Source: Desulfocucumis palustris
GTDB lineage: Bacteria; Bacillota; Desulfotomaculia; Desulfotomaculales; Desulfocucumaceae
Assembly: GCF_002933875.1 (NCBI RefSeq)
Contig: NZ_BFAV01000140.1
Coordinates: forward strand, 1-64,000
DNA length: 64,000 bases
Direction: 5' to 3'
Position 1 is the stretch's first letter, and every line of letters begins with the position of its first letter. The translations under genes and the position numbers were made by a program. Below are positions 25,427 through 34,016 of the stretch, piece after piece. The notes under the pieces were generated by a model. That model was given only the letters and a program-made list of their open reading frames with translations, searched no databases and was not told the origin of the DNA.

Positions 25427-27496
25427 TTATTTATCCCGGCCTTCCTTATCCAGCGCTGCCTTAAACAGCTCTCCCAGGTTGCTGCCGATGGACGTTTTAT
25501 CACTGTATCTGGCGATTAATTTCTGGTTAACCCTGCTGGCCCGCTTTGAGCTGCCAAAGCCAAAATCGTTTTCCTTTTCAGGCTGCCGGTGCCCGCAGCT
25601 GCGGTCCTGGCATACCAGCATTTTGCCCCGCTTACCCTTGACCAGAAGCATATATTTGCCGCAAGCCGGGCATTTGGTCCTGGTAATATTGTCCGCTTTA
25701 TAAACAGAGGTATCCGAGGCGACACTCCGTACCAGCTCCACTGTTTTCTCCCTTATTCCATTGATAAAATCAGCCCTGTCTCCTTTGCCCCGGGCAATAT
25801 TGGTCAGGCTCTGCTCCCACTGGGCGGTAAGCTCCGGGCTCTTTAACTCGGGAGTTACAATATTAATGAGCTGTATGCCCTTGGAGGTGGGCACCAATTC
25901 TTTGCCGCCGCGTTCTATGTAGTTGGTGTAAAGCAGTTTTTCTATAATTTCCGCCCGGGTGGCGGGGGTTCCCAAACCGCTGCCCTTCATGGTCTCTCTT
26001 AATTCTTCATCTTCTATAAACTTACCCGGGCTTTCCATGGCGGAAAGCAATGTGGCCTCGTTATACCGGGCCGGGGGTTTGGTTTTGGCCTTGTTGGCCT
26101 TTATACTTTTAACCTGCCGCTCCTCGCCCCTGTTCAGGCTGGTGAGGGTTTGCTCCGGCAGGGCATCCTCCTTCCCGTCTTCCCTCTCGGCAAGATTACG
26201 GGCCACCGCCCGCCAGCCCGGATCAATGGCCACTTTGCCCCGGGAATAAAATTTCTCTCCGTTTACAGTGGTGACCAATGTAATCTGGTCATAGCGGTAA
26301 GGAGGATAAAGCACTGCCAGGAATCTCCGGACTATAAGGTCGTGCAGATTCTTTTCCTCCGGGTTCAGCTCCGACAATTTCACCGGTTGTTCCGTGGGGA
26401 TAATGGCATGGTGGTCGGACACCTTGCTGTCGTCTACGAAACGTTTTGATGGAGCCAGCTTTTTTTGCAAAAGCTGACCGGCCGGCCCGGCGTATGGACC
26501 CACGGCTATACTTTTAAGTCTGGCCGGCAGGGTGGGCACAATATCGGCGGAGATATAGCGGGAATCCGTACGGGGATAGCTAACCAGCTTGTGCCGCTCA
26601 TACAAATCCTGTAATACACTCGATGTTTTCTGGGCGGAAAACCCCAAACGCCTGTTGGCGTCCCGCTGCAATTCGGTCAAGTCATAGGCCAGGGGCGCCG
26701 GCTCACTCTTGCTCTCCCGGCGCAGTTCGGCTATTTTGCCGGGATGCCCCTTCAACTTATTAATAAGCTCTTCCGCCCTGGGGTAATCAAAGATGCGGTT
26801 TCCCTCTTTTCCCCGCCAATCTCCGAAATAATCGCCGAAATCCGCCCGGATGGTCCAATAATCCACCGGCACAAATTTTTTAATTTCTTCCTCCCGCTGC
26901 ACAATCATGGCCAGGGTAGGGGTTTGCACCCGTCCGGCGGTAAGCTGGGCGTTGAATTTACAGGTTAATGCCCGGGTAACGTTAAGTCCTATCAGCCAGT
27001 CCGCCTCAGCCCGGCAAACCGCGGCATCATACAGATTGTTATATTCCTTTCCCGGTTTTAATCTGGAAAAACCCTCCCGGATGGCCGCGTCCGTCTGGGA
27101 GGAAATCCACAGCCGCTTAAAGGGCTTTTTCCAGTTGCTCAGCTTCATTATCCAGCGGGCCACCAACTCGCCCTCCCGCCCGGCGTCGGTGGCAATGACC
27201 AGTTCTCCAATGTCCGTTCGTTTCATTAAGTTGCGAACCAGTTGAAACTGGTGGGAAGTCTGGCGGATTACCTTGAGCTTCATTTGTTCCGGAACCATGG
27301 GAAGGTCTTCCAGCCGCCATTCTTTGTATTTGGGGTCGTATTCCTCCGGTTCCGCCAAGGTCACCAGATGCCCCAGGGCCCAGGTCACCACATACCCGGG
27401 GCCCTCCATATATCCCTTTCCCTTTACGCCGCAATTGAGCACCCGGGCTATTTCCCGGGCAACACTGGGCTTTTCGGCCAACACCAGTAATTTCAT
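25427..27496 (-). CDS. topB: DNA topoisomerase III
   Basis: 689 residues. Type IA enzyme that decatenates DNA. Toprim VLAEKPSVAREIA at residues 5-17, DAGREGE near 105, active-site tyrosine in SYPRTDSRY near 310, and the late SxxxxPGKF region. A C-terminal zinc finger (CPACGKYM...CQDRSCGH) is followed by a lysine/arginine-rich tail. GGAGG before the ATG. Topo III copies are frequently carried on integrative elements as well as being housekeeping; the island location allows either. Confidence 0.95.
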   Translation of the reverse strand: MKLLVLAEKPSVAREIARVLNCGVKGKGYMEGPGYVVTWALGHLVTLAEPEEYDPKYKEWRLEDLPMVPEQMKLKVIRQTSHQFQLVRNLMKRTDIGELVIATDAGREGELVARWIMKLSNWKKPFKRLWISSQTDAAIREGFSRLKPGKEYNNLYDAAVCRAEADWLIGLNVTRALTCKFNAQLTAGRVQTPTLAMIVQREEEIKKFVPVDYWTIRADFGDYFGDWRGKEGNRIFDYPRAEELINKLKGHPGKIAELRRESKSEPAPLAYDLTELQRDANRRLGFSAQKTSSVLQDLYERHKLVSYPRTDSRYISADIVPTLPARLKSIAVGPYAGPAGQLLQKKLAPSKRFVDDSKVSDHHAIIPTEQPVKLSELNPEEKNLHDLIVRRFLAVLYPPYRYDQITLVTTVNGEKFYSRGKVAIDPGWRAVARNLAEREDGKEDALPEQTLTSLNRGEERQVKSIKANKAKTKPPARYNEATLLSAMESPGKFIEDEELRETMKGSGLGTPATRAEIIEKLLYTNYIERGGKELVPTSKGIQLINIVTPELKSPELTAQWEQSLTNIARGKGDRADFINGIREKTVELVRSVASDTSVYKADNITRTKCPACGKYMLLVKGKRGKMLVCQDRSCGHRQPEKENDFGFGSSKRASRVNQKLIARYSDKTSIGSNLGELFKAALDKEGRDK

Positions 27497-27839
27497 TAAA
27501 AGTCCTCCAAATTACATTCCCTTTGTCAATATCTTTTCACTGACCAACATAATTGTAGCAGCCATTTAGTCTATACATCAAATCAGTTTAAGCTCTTTGC
27601 CTTCCCAAAGCGGACCCGTCAGCCCCGCCGGCAGCCCTGGACACTAAAAAACACAGGTTTCTCCCTTACCAAAATCCCTAAATTTTAATTACCGGAATAT
27701 AAAAATCAAAAAGGCAATCCTCTGATTGCCTGAAAATTCCTCTTTACCCCGGTGCTGTTTTTGCATATAATAGATTATTGGACATAACAAAGGCATTATC
27801 TAACAGTACTTATAATAATATTATCACAAAAAAACAGCA
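27497..27839. other. Divergent promoter region of topB and helD
   Basis: 343 bp. Only a small hairpin AGGCAATC/GATTGCCT (27712-27731) stands out. Promoters for both divergent genes must lie here but none is clear enough to mark. Confidence 0.4.
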
Positions 27840-30119
27840 ATGTCAATGGTTTTATATAAAATGCGGGGTGACAATGTGGACAACTACCGGCAGAATCTCC
27901 GGGAAGAAAAGCTTTATCTTGAGAAAACATTAAAGGTTATCCAGAAGGAACTGGAAACGGAATCCGGAAAGCTATCCCATAGAAAAAGAAATTTAATTGA
28001 AGCAAGAAAGGATATGTGGGAGAATACCGCTCACTCTTCCAACGACTTTACAAAGCTTGTGGAAATGAGCCAGTATCTTTTGGAGGTCAACAGCCAAACG
28101 GCAAGCTACCTGGATACCTCCAGGCAGGTGGACAGATACAGGAAAATAATCGAATCTCCGTATTTCGGAAGGTTTGATTTTACGGAAGACGGCTGCCGGA
28201 ACGAGGAAAAGATCTACGTGGGCCTCTATACGGTGATGGATTCGGAAACAAATACTGTCCGGGTGTATGACTGGAGGGCGCCCATTTCAAGCATTTTTTA
28301 CCGGTATGAGCCGGGCAGGGCGGAATATACCGCCCCTGCCGGATTAATTGCCGGAGAGGTGCTGCTAAAAAGGCAGTATAAAATCCGGAATTCCGAACTG
28401 GTATATTTTTTTGACTGCAATATCCTGATTAACGATAAAATACTTCAGGAAATTTTAAGCCGCAATGCCTCGGCAAAAATGAGAAATATTGTGGAAACCA
28501 TTCAAAAGGAGCAGGATCTCATTATCAGGGACACCGGCAGCGATCTTTTGATTGTTCAGGGCGTGGCGGGCAGCGGCAAGACCTCCATCGCCCTGCACCG
28601 TGTTGCCTACCTGCTTTATGACGGACTGAAAACAAATTTGGGCTCCCACAATGTCATTATCATTTCCCCCAACGCGGTTTTCAGCAAATACATTTCCAAT
28701 GTCCTTCCCGAACTTGGAGAAGAAAACGTGAGGCGGGCCACCTTTGACGATATCGCGGCAAAGGCTTTTGAAAACAGGCTTACGGTGGAAAATAGAGCGG
28801 CTCAGCTTGAAGCCGTAATAGGCGGCCGGGACCGCGGCGAAATAGCGGCCAGGAGACAGGGCATTATTTTTAAAGGGTCAAAAACCTTTGCCGAAATACT
28901 TGACAGGCTGCTTACGTATTGCGGACGCCGCCTGATTCCCTTCGAAGACGTATATTATAATGGGGTAATTCTGGAAACGAAGCAGCAGTTGAAAAATCGT
29001 TTTTTAAACAACAAAACCGGCATACCCATGGCCAGGCAGCTTCAAAGAATTGAGAATATGCTGCTGGACAAGGTTCACCCCCTACAGAAAAAGAGGCTTA
29101 GGAAAATAGAAAAAATAGTTGCCCAAAGCGACGGGCGCGAATTTGAAGTAAAGTCCTTCAGCAGGCTGTTGTCGATTAAGGAAGCCGGAAAGTTTCAAAA
29201 ACGGCTCCATAAATTCACAAGGGTTGATTACCTTAAACTGTACCAAAGACTTTTCCAGCAGCGGGAACTTTTTTTTGAGCTCTCCCGGGGACTGGAGCTT
29301 CCGGAAGATATCCACCGGATAATCTCCTCCACCGGGGCAAGCCTCCAAAAGGGCCTGTTGCGTTACGAGGACGCGGCGCCCCTTTTGTATCTTAAATTAA
29401 AAATTGACGGCTATAAACCTTTTTCAGAAATCAAACAGGTGGTCATCGATGAAGCCCAGGACTATTATCCCCTGCATTACGAGGTTTTTAAGCTGTTGTT
29501 CGGGGATGCCAAATACACGGTGCTGGGAGACATTAACCAGACCATCGAAAAGGAGAAGGATAATTCCATTTATGAAGATATTTCGGAAATACTGAACAAA
29601 CAAAAAACAATAAAGCTGTCTTTAAATAAAGGTTACAGATCCTCTTATGAAATAAACGATTTCACCCAAAGGCTGCTGGGCGGGGGCCAGGACTTCGTCC
29701 CCTTTGAGCGCCACGAAAAAGAACCCGTGATACAAAAGAAAAAAACAAAAGAATTAATTGACCGGGCCATTGCCGCTGACGTGAGGGATTTCATGGAAGA
29801 GGGCTATGAATCAGTGGCGGTGATATGCAAAACCCAGCAGGAGGCCAATAAGGTTCACTCCGGATTAAAAAAATTAATTCCGGCAAAGTTGATTCAGGCC
29901 CGGGACGGGAGGGTGGAAAAAGGGGCGCTGGTAATACCCTCCTACCTGGCAAAAGGGCTGGAATTTGACGCGGTGATTGTACACGATGCCGGCCGGGAGA
30001 ATTATTCCGGCCGGCTTGACAAAAAACTGTTGTATGTGGCCTGCACCAGGGCGCTCCACCGTCTCTGCCTTTACTATACCGGTGAAAAAAGCCCTTTTAT
30101 AGAAGGCGCCGGCGGTTGA
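27840..30119 (+). CDS. helD: HelD-like RNA polymerase-recycling ATPase (UvrD family)
   Basis: 759 residues. An N-terminal coiled coil (about residues 15-60) precedes a UvrD-like motor: P-loop VQGVAGSGKTSIALHR near residue 240, VIDEAQDYYPLHYEV (motif II) near residue 537, GDINQT (motif III), and a C-terminal motif VIVHDAGRENYSG...LLYVACTRAL. HelD removes stalled RNA polymerase from DNA. The AT-rich leader gives three possible starts: 27840, 27861 and the GTG at 27876; the last has GGGGTGA in front. Confidence 0.9.
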   Translation: MSMVLYKMRGDNVDNYRQNLREEKLYLEKTLKVIQKELETESGKLSHRKRNLIEARKDMWENTAHSSNDFTKLVEMSQYLLEVNSQTASYLDTSRQVDRYRKIIESPYFGRFDFTEDGCRNEEKIYVGLYTVMDSETNTVRVYDWRAPISSIFYRYEPGRAEYTAPAGLIAGEVLLKRQYKIRNSELVYFFDCNILINDKILQEILSRNASAKMRNIVETIQKEQDLIIRDTGSDLLIVQGVAGSGKTSIALHRVAYLLYDGLKTNLGSHNVIIISPNAVFSKYISNVLPELGEENVRRATFDDIAAKAFENRLTVENRAAQLEAVIGGRDRGEIAARRQGIIFKGSKTFAEILDRLLTYCGRRLIPFEDVYYNGVILETKQQLKNRFLNNKTGIPMARQLQRIENMLLDKVHPLQKKRLRKIEKIVAQSDGREFEVKSFSRLLSIKEAGKFQKRLHKFTRVDYLKLYQRLFQQRELFFELSRGLELPEDIHRIISSTGASLQKGLLRYEDAAPLLYLKLKIDGYKPFSEIKQVVIDEAQDYYPLHYEVFKLLFGDAKYTVLGDINQTIEKEKDNSIYEDISEILNKQKTIKLSLNKGYRSSYEINDFTQRLLGGGQDFVPFERHEKEPVIQKKKTKELIDRAIAADVRDFMEEGYESVAVICKTQQEANKVHSGLKKLIPAKLIQARDGRVEKGALVIPSYLAKGLEFDAVIVHDAGRENYSGRLDKKLLYVACTRALHRLCLYYTGEKSPFIEGAGG

Positions 30120-30452
30120 CCTCCGGCCACGGCCACCGGCCCCCGGAACACACCGGAAACCAATGGAATCATGGCCGAAATGGCCGCCGCGGCTGTGCGC
30201 ATGATAATTCCTGCCATCCTGAACAACTGCCGGTGCCAGGGTGCCGCCCAATTTTTTACCTTCCACCGGCCGGGAGCTAAATTACCCGCCTGTATTTGAA
30301 CATTAATGATAAGCTGATAATTAAGGGTTTTGGTATCCTGTATGCCATATCGTCATCCTGGTCCATAAGAAAAGAGGTTACAAGAGCAGGAATAATTAAA
30401 TGCATTGTTTAAATAATATAATATATAGAAATAATAAAACTGGAGGATTTCC
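30120..30452. other. Gap with no gene seen
   Basis: GC-rich first half (continuing the composition of helD) and AT-rich second half. No hairpin or frame that I can support; the AT-rich end should hold the promoter of the next gene. Confidence 0.4.
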
Positions 30453-31724
30453 ATGAAAAAAAAGCTAATCGCCGTAATTCTCTGTATGACCTGGTGTTTG
30501 CTGACCCTGTCGCCGGCCTTCGCTGAAACTACCCTTTCGACCAAACAGATTCTAATAGACCAGTTAAAAAACAATGAACTTTATACCTATAACAACGAAC
30601 AATATCAAAAATCCAAGGGCACTTTAACATTGCAAATTGAAACGCTGGACGGCTCACTGCTCGCAATGGACGACATGCTTCCTAAATTTAAAGATTCAAG
30701 TCTCGCCTTGGATTATAAATTAAACGCCCCGGAGAAAAAAATTGCCGCGGATTATAAGGTAAAATTTGACAACGAAAACTATAACGGAGCCGGTTATTTA
30801 GACGGTAATACCTATATAATTTCCGCCACCACCCCAATTATAAAAGAATTGCTGCTTAAAGAAGTTCCGAACAAGGATATAAGCTACATTTACGGCTCAC
30901 AAGCCGGGCTGGAAGAATTTTGGGAACAGTTTGCCAAACAGATGACCAACCAGCAGATTGCCGTAAAGCAATTTAACAGCCTGATGGAATTCCTGCTGGA
31001 AGCGGTGCCGGATAAATACATTACCCTTTCCTTAAGCCAGCAGAAAATTTTACTGGATGTTGACAGCAACGGGTTTTACGATTTATTGTTTGCTATTTCC
31101 GAGAAGGTAAAAAATGAAAGGGAAAGGTTCGCGGACATTATCGCGGAAACAGCGGTGGCCGTTGACCCGTCCGTCGACCCCGGTGAAATCAAAAAGCAAA
31201 TTCTTGCCGGAATAGAGAGCAGCATTGCCGGCGGCAATTACCCTGACAGCCCCGAATATATTAAGCAAAAATTGGACGGTTTCAAACTGGAAAAGCTTCA
31301 CTGTGAATTCCCCCTGCTGCCCGGAGGATTAAGTAAGATCTACGCCGCTTTCAACATTGCAGATGAATCCGGCGCCAATGGAAAAATGGTCCTGGATATT
31401 AATTTTTCAGGCAGCAAGAGCAATTTGACCGGGAATTACACGGCGGGCTTTACCATGCAGAACAAGAGCGACAATACCAACATAGGCGTGAATATAGCCG
31501 GACAGTTTAAAAACAGAACGGACGATTCGGATTCCAACGCCAGGTTCACGGTGAATTACAAAAAAGAGAATGCCACGCTTATTAACCTGTCCTTAATAAT
31601 GACCAGCAATGCCCAGGCGGACCCAACCGTACGGATTACCGTACCCCGGCTGACACCCTACAACAGTATAAATTTTGATTCTTTAAAAGAGCCGGAATCA
31701 AAATTACCGGAATCAAAATTATAA
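30453..31724 (+). CDS. Secreted protein of unknown function
   Basis: 423 residues. Clear signal peptide (MKKKLIAVILCMTWCLLTLSPAFA, cleavage likely after AFA-E at residues 24-25) and no further membrane segment. The mature part is mostly polar with many beta-prone stretches. It ends with a tandem duplication of PESKL made by a 15-bp direct repeat (CCGGAATCAAAATTA) at the stop codon. Not lipidated (no lipobox). I do not recognise the family. GGAGG precedes the ATG; single-gene unit closed by a strong terminator. Confidence 0.75.
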   Translation: MKKKLIAVILCMTWCLLTLSPAFAETTLSTKQILIDQLKNNELYTYNNEQYQKSKGTLTLQIETLDGSLLAMDDMLPKFKDSSLALDYKLNAPEKKIAADYKVKFDNENYNGAGYLDGNTYIISATTPIIKELLLKEVPNKDISYIYGSQAGLEEFWEQFAKQMTNQQIAVKQFNSLMEFLLEAVPDKYITLSLSQQKILLDVDSNGFYDLLFAISEKVKNERERFADIIAETAVAVDPSVDPGEIKKQILAGIESSIAGGNYPDSPEYIKQKLDGFKLEKLHCEFPLLPGGLSKIYAAFNIADESGANGKMVLDINFSGSKSNLTGNYTAGFTMQNKSDNTNIGVNIAGQFKNRTDDSDSNARFTVNYKKENATLINLSLIMTSNAQADPTVRITVPRLTPYNSINFDSLKEPESKLPESKL

Positions 31725-31742
31725 GTCCTTGCAAATAAAATA

Positions 31743-31786
31743 AAAGCCGGGGATTTCCGCCATTAAGCGGAAATCCCCGGCTTTTA
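31743..31786. terminator. Strong bidirectional terminator
   Basis: Perfect 19-bp stem AAAGCCGGGGATTTCCGC with its complement around a 6-nt loop (CATTAA), T-run on the plus side. Closes the secreted-protein gene. Confidence 0.9.
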
Positions 31787-31865
31787 TATGTTTAACCCTT
31801 TCAGTGATATTTACTTTTCTACTTATTTTTTTAACCACGGTGAGCCTTATCCGGGGGAGTGTTTT

Positions 31866-32918
31866 TTAAAAAAACTCCATTTTAATTAATCCCAGGACGG
31901 TTCGCACCATCACCACCGACCAGATGGCCAGCAGCAGTAAATAACAAATAAAGCCATATAGATCAATAGCCGGCAATTTAATGTAAGAGGCGATTAAGTA
32001 AGTAGCGGCGGTGTAAGCCCCCAGGGGAAAAGTAAAGGCCCACCAGGCCAGGGAAAAAGGCAGGCTGCCCTGCCGGATATAATAAATGGTTAAAACAAGG
32101 GCGCAGATAAGCCACCAAAAGCCGAATCCCCACAGCAGGAGGGCCAGCAGGCTGATCATAGGCAGCACCTGGCCGCCCCAAAAGGGTGCGCTGGCAGCCC
32201 CAAGGTTAAAAAGGGCAATGGTGCCAACCCCAATAGGTCCCAGGTTGATCCAGGCGGTGGGAGCCAATGGGCCCGGAAGCGGCGGGCGGCAGAAGAACCG
32301 GTACAGGCAAATAGCTTCCAGAAACAAGAACAGAAAAAAACCGCCGCTCCAGGAAACGTAATTAAAAACCAGCAGCAACTGCTGCCAGCCGTCCGGCCAG
32401 TAGGATATCAGCCTGGCACCGGGGACCGGAATGACAATTAAACTTACCGGCGGCATAAACCAGGCCGGGTTGACCTGTTCCAATTTTACCTCCCGGTTGA
32501 CAAAATTCAACAGGGGGGTGGCCACCGCCAGTACTAAAGCCAGAACTACGCCAGTTACCCAGAATCCTTTGGCCAGGTGGACAACCAGGCCGGTATCCAG
32601 GTGTTGAACACCGATGATCAGCAGGTCGGCGGCCAGCACCAGGCAGGCAATGGGCATGGTGGCGTAAAATTGCCCGGTCACCGGTTCCCGCAAGTTCCTG
32701 ACGGATTCCCCCGGGTAACAAACAATTCTAAGGAGCCAGGGAACTAACAGCACCCCGAATAGCAAAAGGTTAAATACCAGGAGCGCAACCGATAAATCTT
32801 GCAGCCAGGCCCAGTGGCGGGAGTAAAAAAAACTGGTTATGGCCACGATGCCCGTGCCCATAACGCTGGCAAACCAGGAAGGGGCAAAATTTTTGATTAT
32901 CAGCGAAATTTTATTCAC
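31866..32918 (-). CDS. TDT/SLAC1-family transporter (TehA-like)
   Basis: 350 residues with about ten hydrophobic segments over the full length. The start FAPSWFASVMGTGIVAI is the family signature of the tellurite-resistance/dicarboxylate transporters, which share the SLAC1 anion-channel fold. Members move C4-dicarboxylates, sulfite or other anions, or give tellurite resistance; the substrate here is not known. GGAGTG before the ATG. Confidence 0.85.
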   Translation of the reverse strand: MNKISLIIKNFAPSWFASVMGTGIVAITSFFYSRHWAWLQDLSVALLVFNLLLFGVLLVPWLLRIVCYPGESVRNLREPVTGQFYATMPIACLVLAADLLIIGVQHLDTGLVVHLAKGFWVTGVVLALVLAVATPLLNFVNREVKLEQVNPAWFMPPVSLIVIPVPGARLISYWPDGWQQLLLVFNYVSWSGGFFLFLFLEAICLYRFFCRPPLPGPLAPTAWINLGPIGVGTIALFNLGAASAPFWGGQVLPMISLLALLLWGFGFWWLICALVLTIYYIRQGSLPFSLAWWAFTFPLGAYTAATYLIASYIKLPAIDLYGFICYLLLLAIWSVVMVRTVLGLIKMEFF

Positions 32919-32934
32919 TCCAAATTGCCCCTGA

Positions 32935-33303
32935 TTAATTCATGATGGTAATATAAATGGTATTGCCCTCTTTGGTGCCCTTCAGGAGCTCACAGTGGCG
33001 CAGCACGGTGAAATTTCGCTCAAATTCCCAATCTTTCAATTCAAAATGAGCGGCAATTTCCGGGCGGGTCACCTTGCCCTTTTCCTTCACGAACTCATAT
33101 ATTTTTTTCTGCAGCCCGGTTAATCCCTCCGTACCGCTTTGGCCGGACATTTTGCGGTGAGTGACGGCGCTGTGCACAGCCGCCACGTCGCAAGTTTTCG
33201 GCGGCTCGACGGCGATAACAAAGCAGTCTTCACACAGGGTCTGGCCATGCAGCTGCATTTCTTCACCCGCCGGAATTTCTTCCAGGCATTTAGCGCAAAT
33301 CAT
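32935..33303 (-). CDS. Zinc-ribbon/winged-helix small protein
   Basis: 122 residues from the ATG at 33303 (GGGGGG in front). The N-terminal CAKC...CEDC pair is a zinc ribbon; the C-terminal 65 residues (KIYEFVKEKGKVTRPEIAAHF) read as a winged-helix domain. Probably a transcription regulator or sensor. It lies between the TDT transporter (16 bp away) and the AhpD-like gene (15 bp away), so the three form one transcription unit. Family not recognised. Confidence 0.7.
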   Translation of the reverse strand: MICAKCLEEIPAGEEMQLHGQTLCEDCFVIAVEPPKTCDVAAVHSAVTHRKMSGQSGTEGLTGLQKKIYEFVKEKGKVTRPEIAAHFELKDWEFERNFTVLRHCELLKGTKEGNTIYITIMN

Positions 33304-33318
33304 GTCAAGTCCCCCCAT

Positions 33319-33660
33319 TTATATTTCATTCCACATTTTGACCGTCAGGGTGCTGTAAGCCATGCCGGGGCCCCCGTGCATCAGCATCCCCACTCCGCAC
33401 ACTTCCAGCACTTCCTCCAGGCTGACGCCCATCGCTTTCAGAGCCTTTAAATGCACTGCAATGCAAAAATCGCATTTTAGGGCCAGGGCCATGCCAAGAC
33501 CGATCAGCCGCTTTTCCCTGGCGGAAAGTGTGCCGTCTTGAAAAACCTCATTGTGAAATTGGTTGAATTTGTTCATCAGCTCCGGCCTGGCTCCCTGCAG
33601 AAACTCTTTGCCCTGTTCAATTTGCGCCAGCATTGTATTGGTTTTTTCCAATTGATTCAC
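33319..33660 (-). CDS. Carboxymuconolactone decarboxylase/AhpD-like protein
   Basis: 113 residues. The KCDFCIAVHLKAL motif holds the CxxC and histidine of AhpD-type peroxidase-like domains, which reduce peroxides or act as redox relays. The GTG start at 33660 follows GAAAGGAT. First gene of the unit that includes the zinc-ribbon protein and the TDT transporter. Confidence 0.85.
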   Translation of the reverse strand: MNQLEKTNTMLAQIEQGKEFLQGARPELMNKFNQFHNEVFQDGTLSAREKRLIGLGMALALKCDFCIAVHLKALKAMGVSLEEVLEVCGVGMLMHGGPGMAYSTLTVKMWNEI

Positions 33661-33922
33661 ATCCTTTCAAGCGCATTTTTCCTTTACAAAGGAAAAACTA
33701 TTTTTGGGTCAATTAAAATTTTATTCCCCTACCGCCCATCCCCCCTCCTGTTATTTGGAAAGAGTTTTTTGTTGGCACCGGTTATTATTTTGAACCATTG
33801 CACTTATTTTACCACCATATTGTTAATATGTTAACCATATTTTGAGGTGGTTTCCCCGCTGTTTTGATTGGTAAAAATTAAATGGCAGGCCGGGCAGCCG
33901 CCACTCTCCCGGAAATAAAAAA

Positions 33923-33958
33923 GACAGGCTGTAATCCTGGGAAGGATAATAGCCTGTC
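33923..33958 (-). terminator. Terminator of the ABC-F gene
   Basis: GACAGGCT (33923-33930) pairs with AGCCTGTC (33951-33958) plus inner AATCCT/GGAT bases; followed on the minus strand by CTTTTTTATT. Confidence 0.8.
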
Positions 33959-34016
33959 CGGTGCTGTCGGCATTTCACAGCGAGGTATTCCCGGCAAATG
34001 TTCAAACCTTAAAAAA

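Noticed and set aside
33139..33450. Plus-strand open frames opposite the AhpD-like and zinc-ribbon genes
   Set aside because: Shadows of well-supported minus-strand genes with no ribosome sites.
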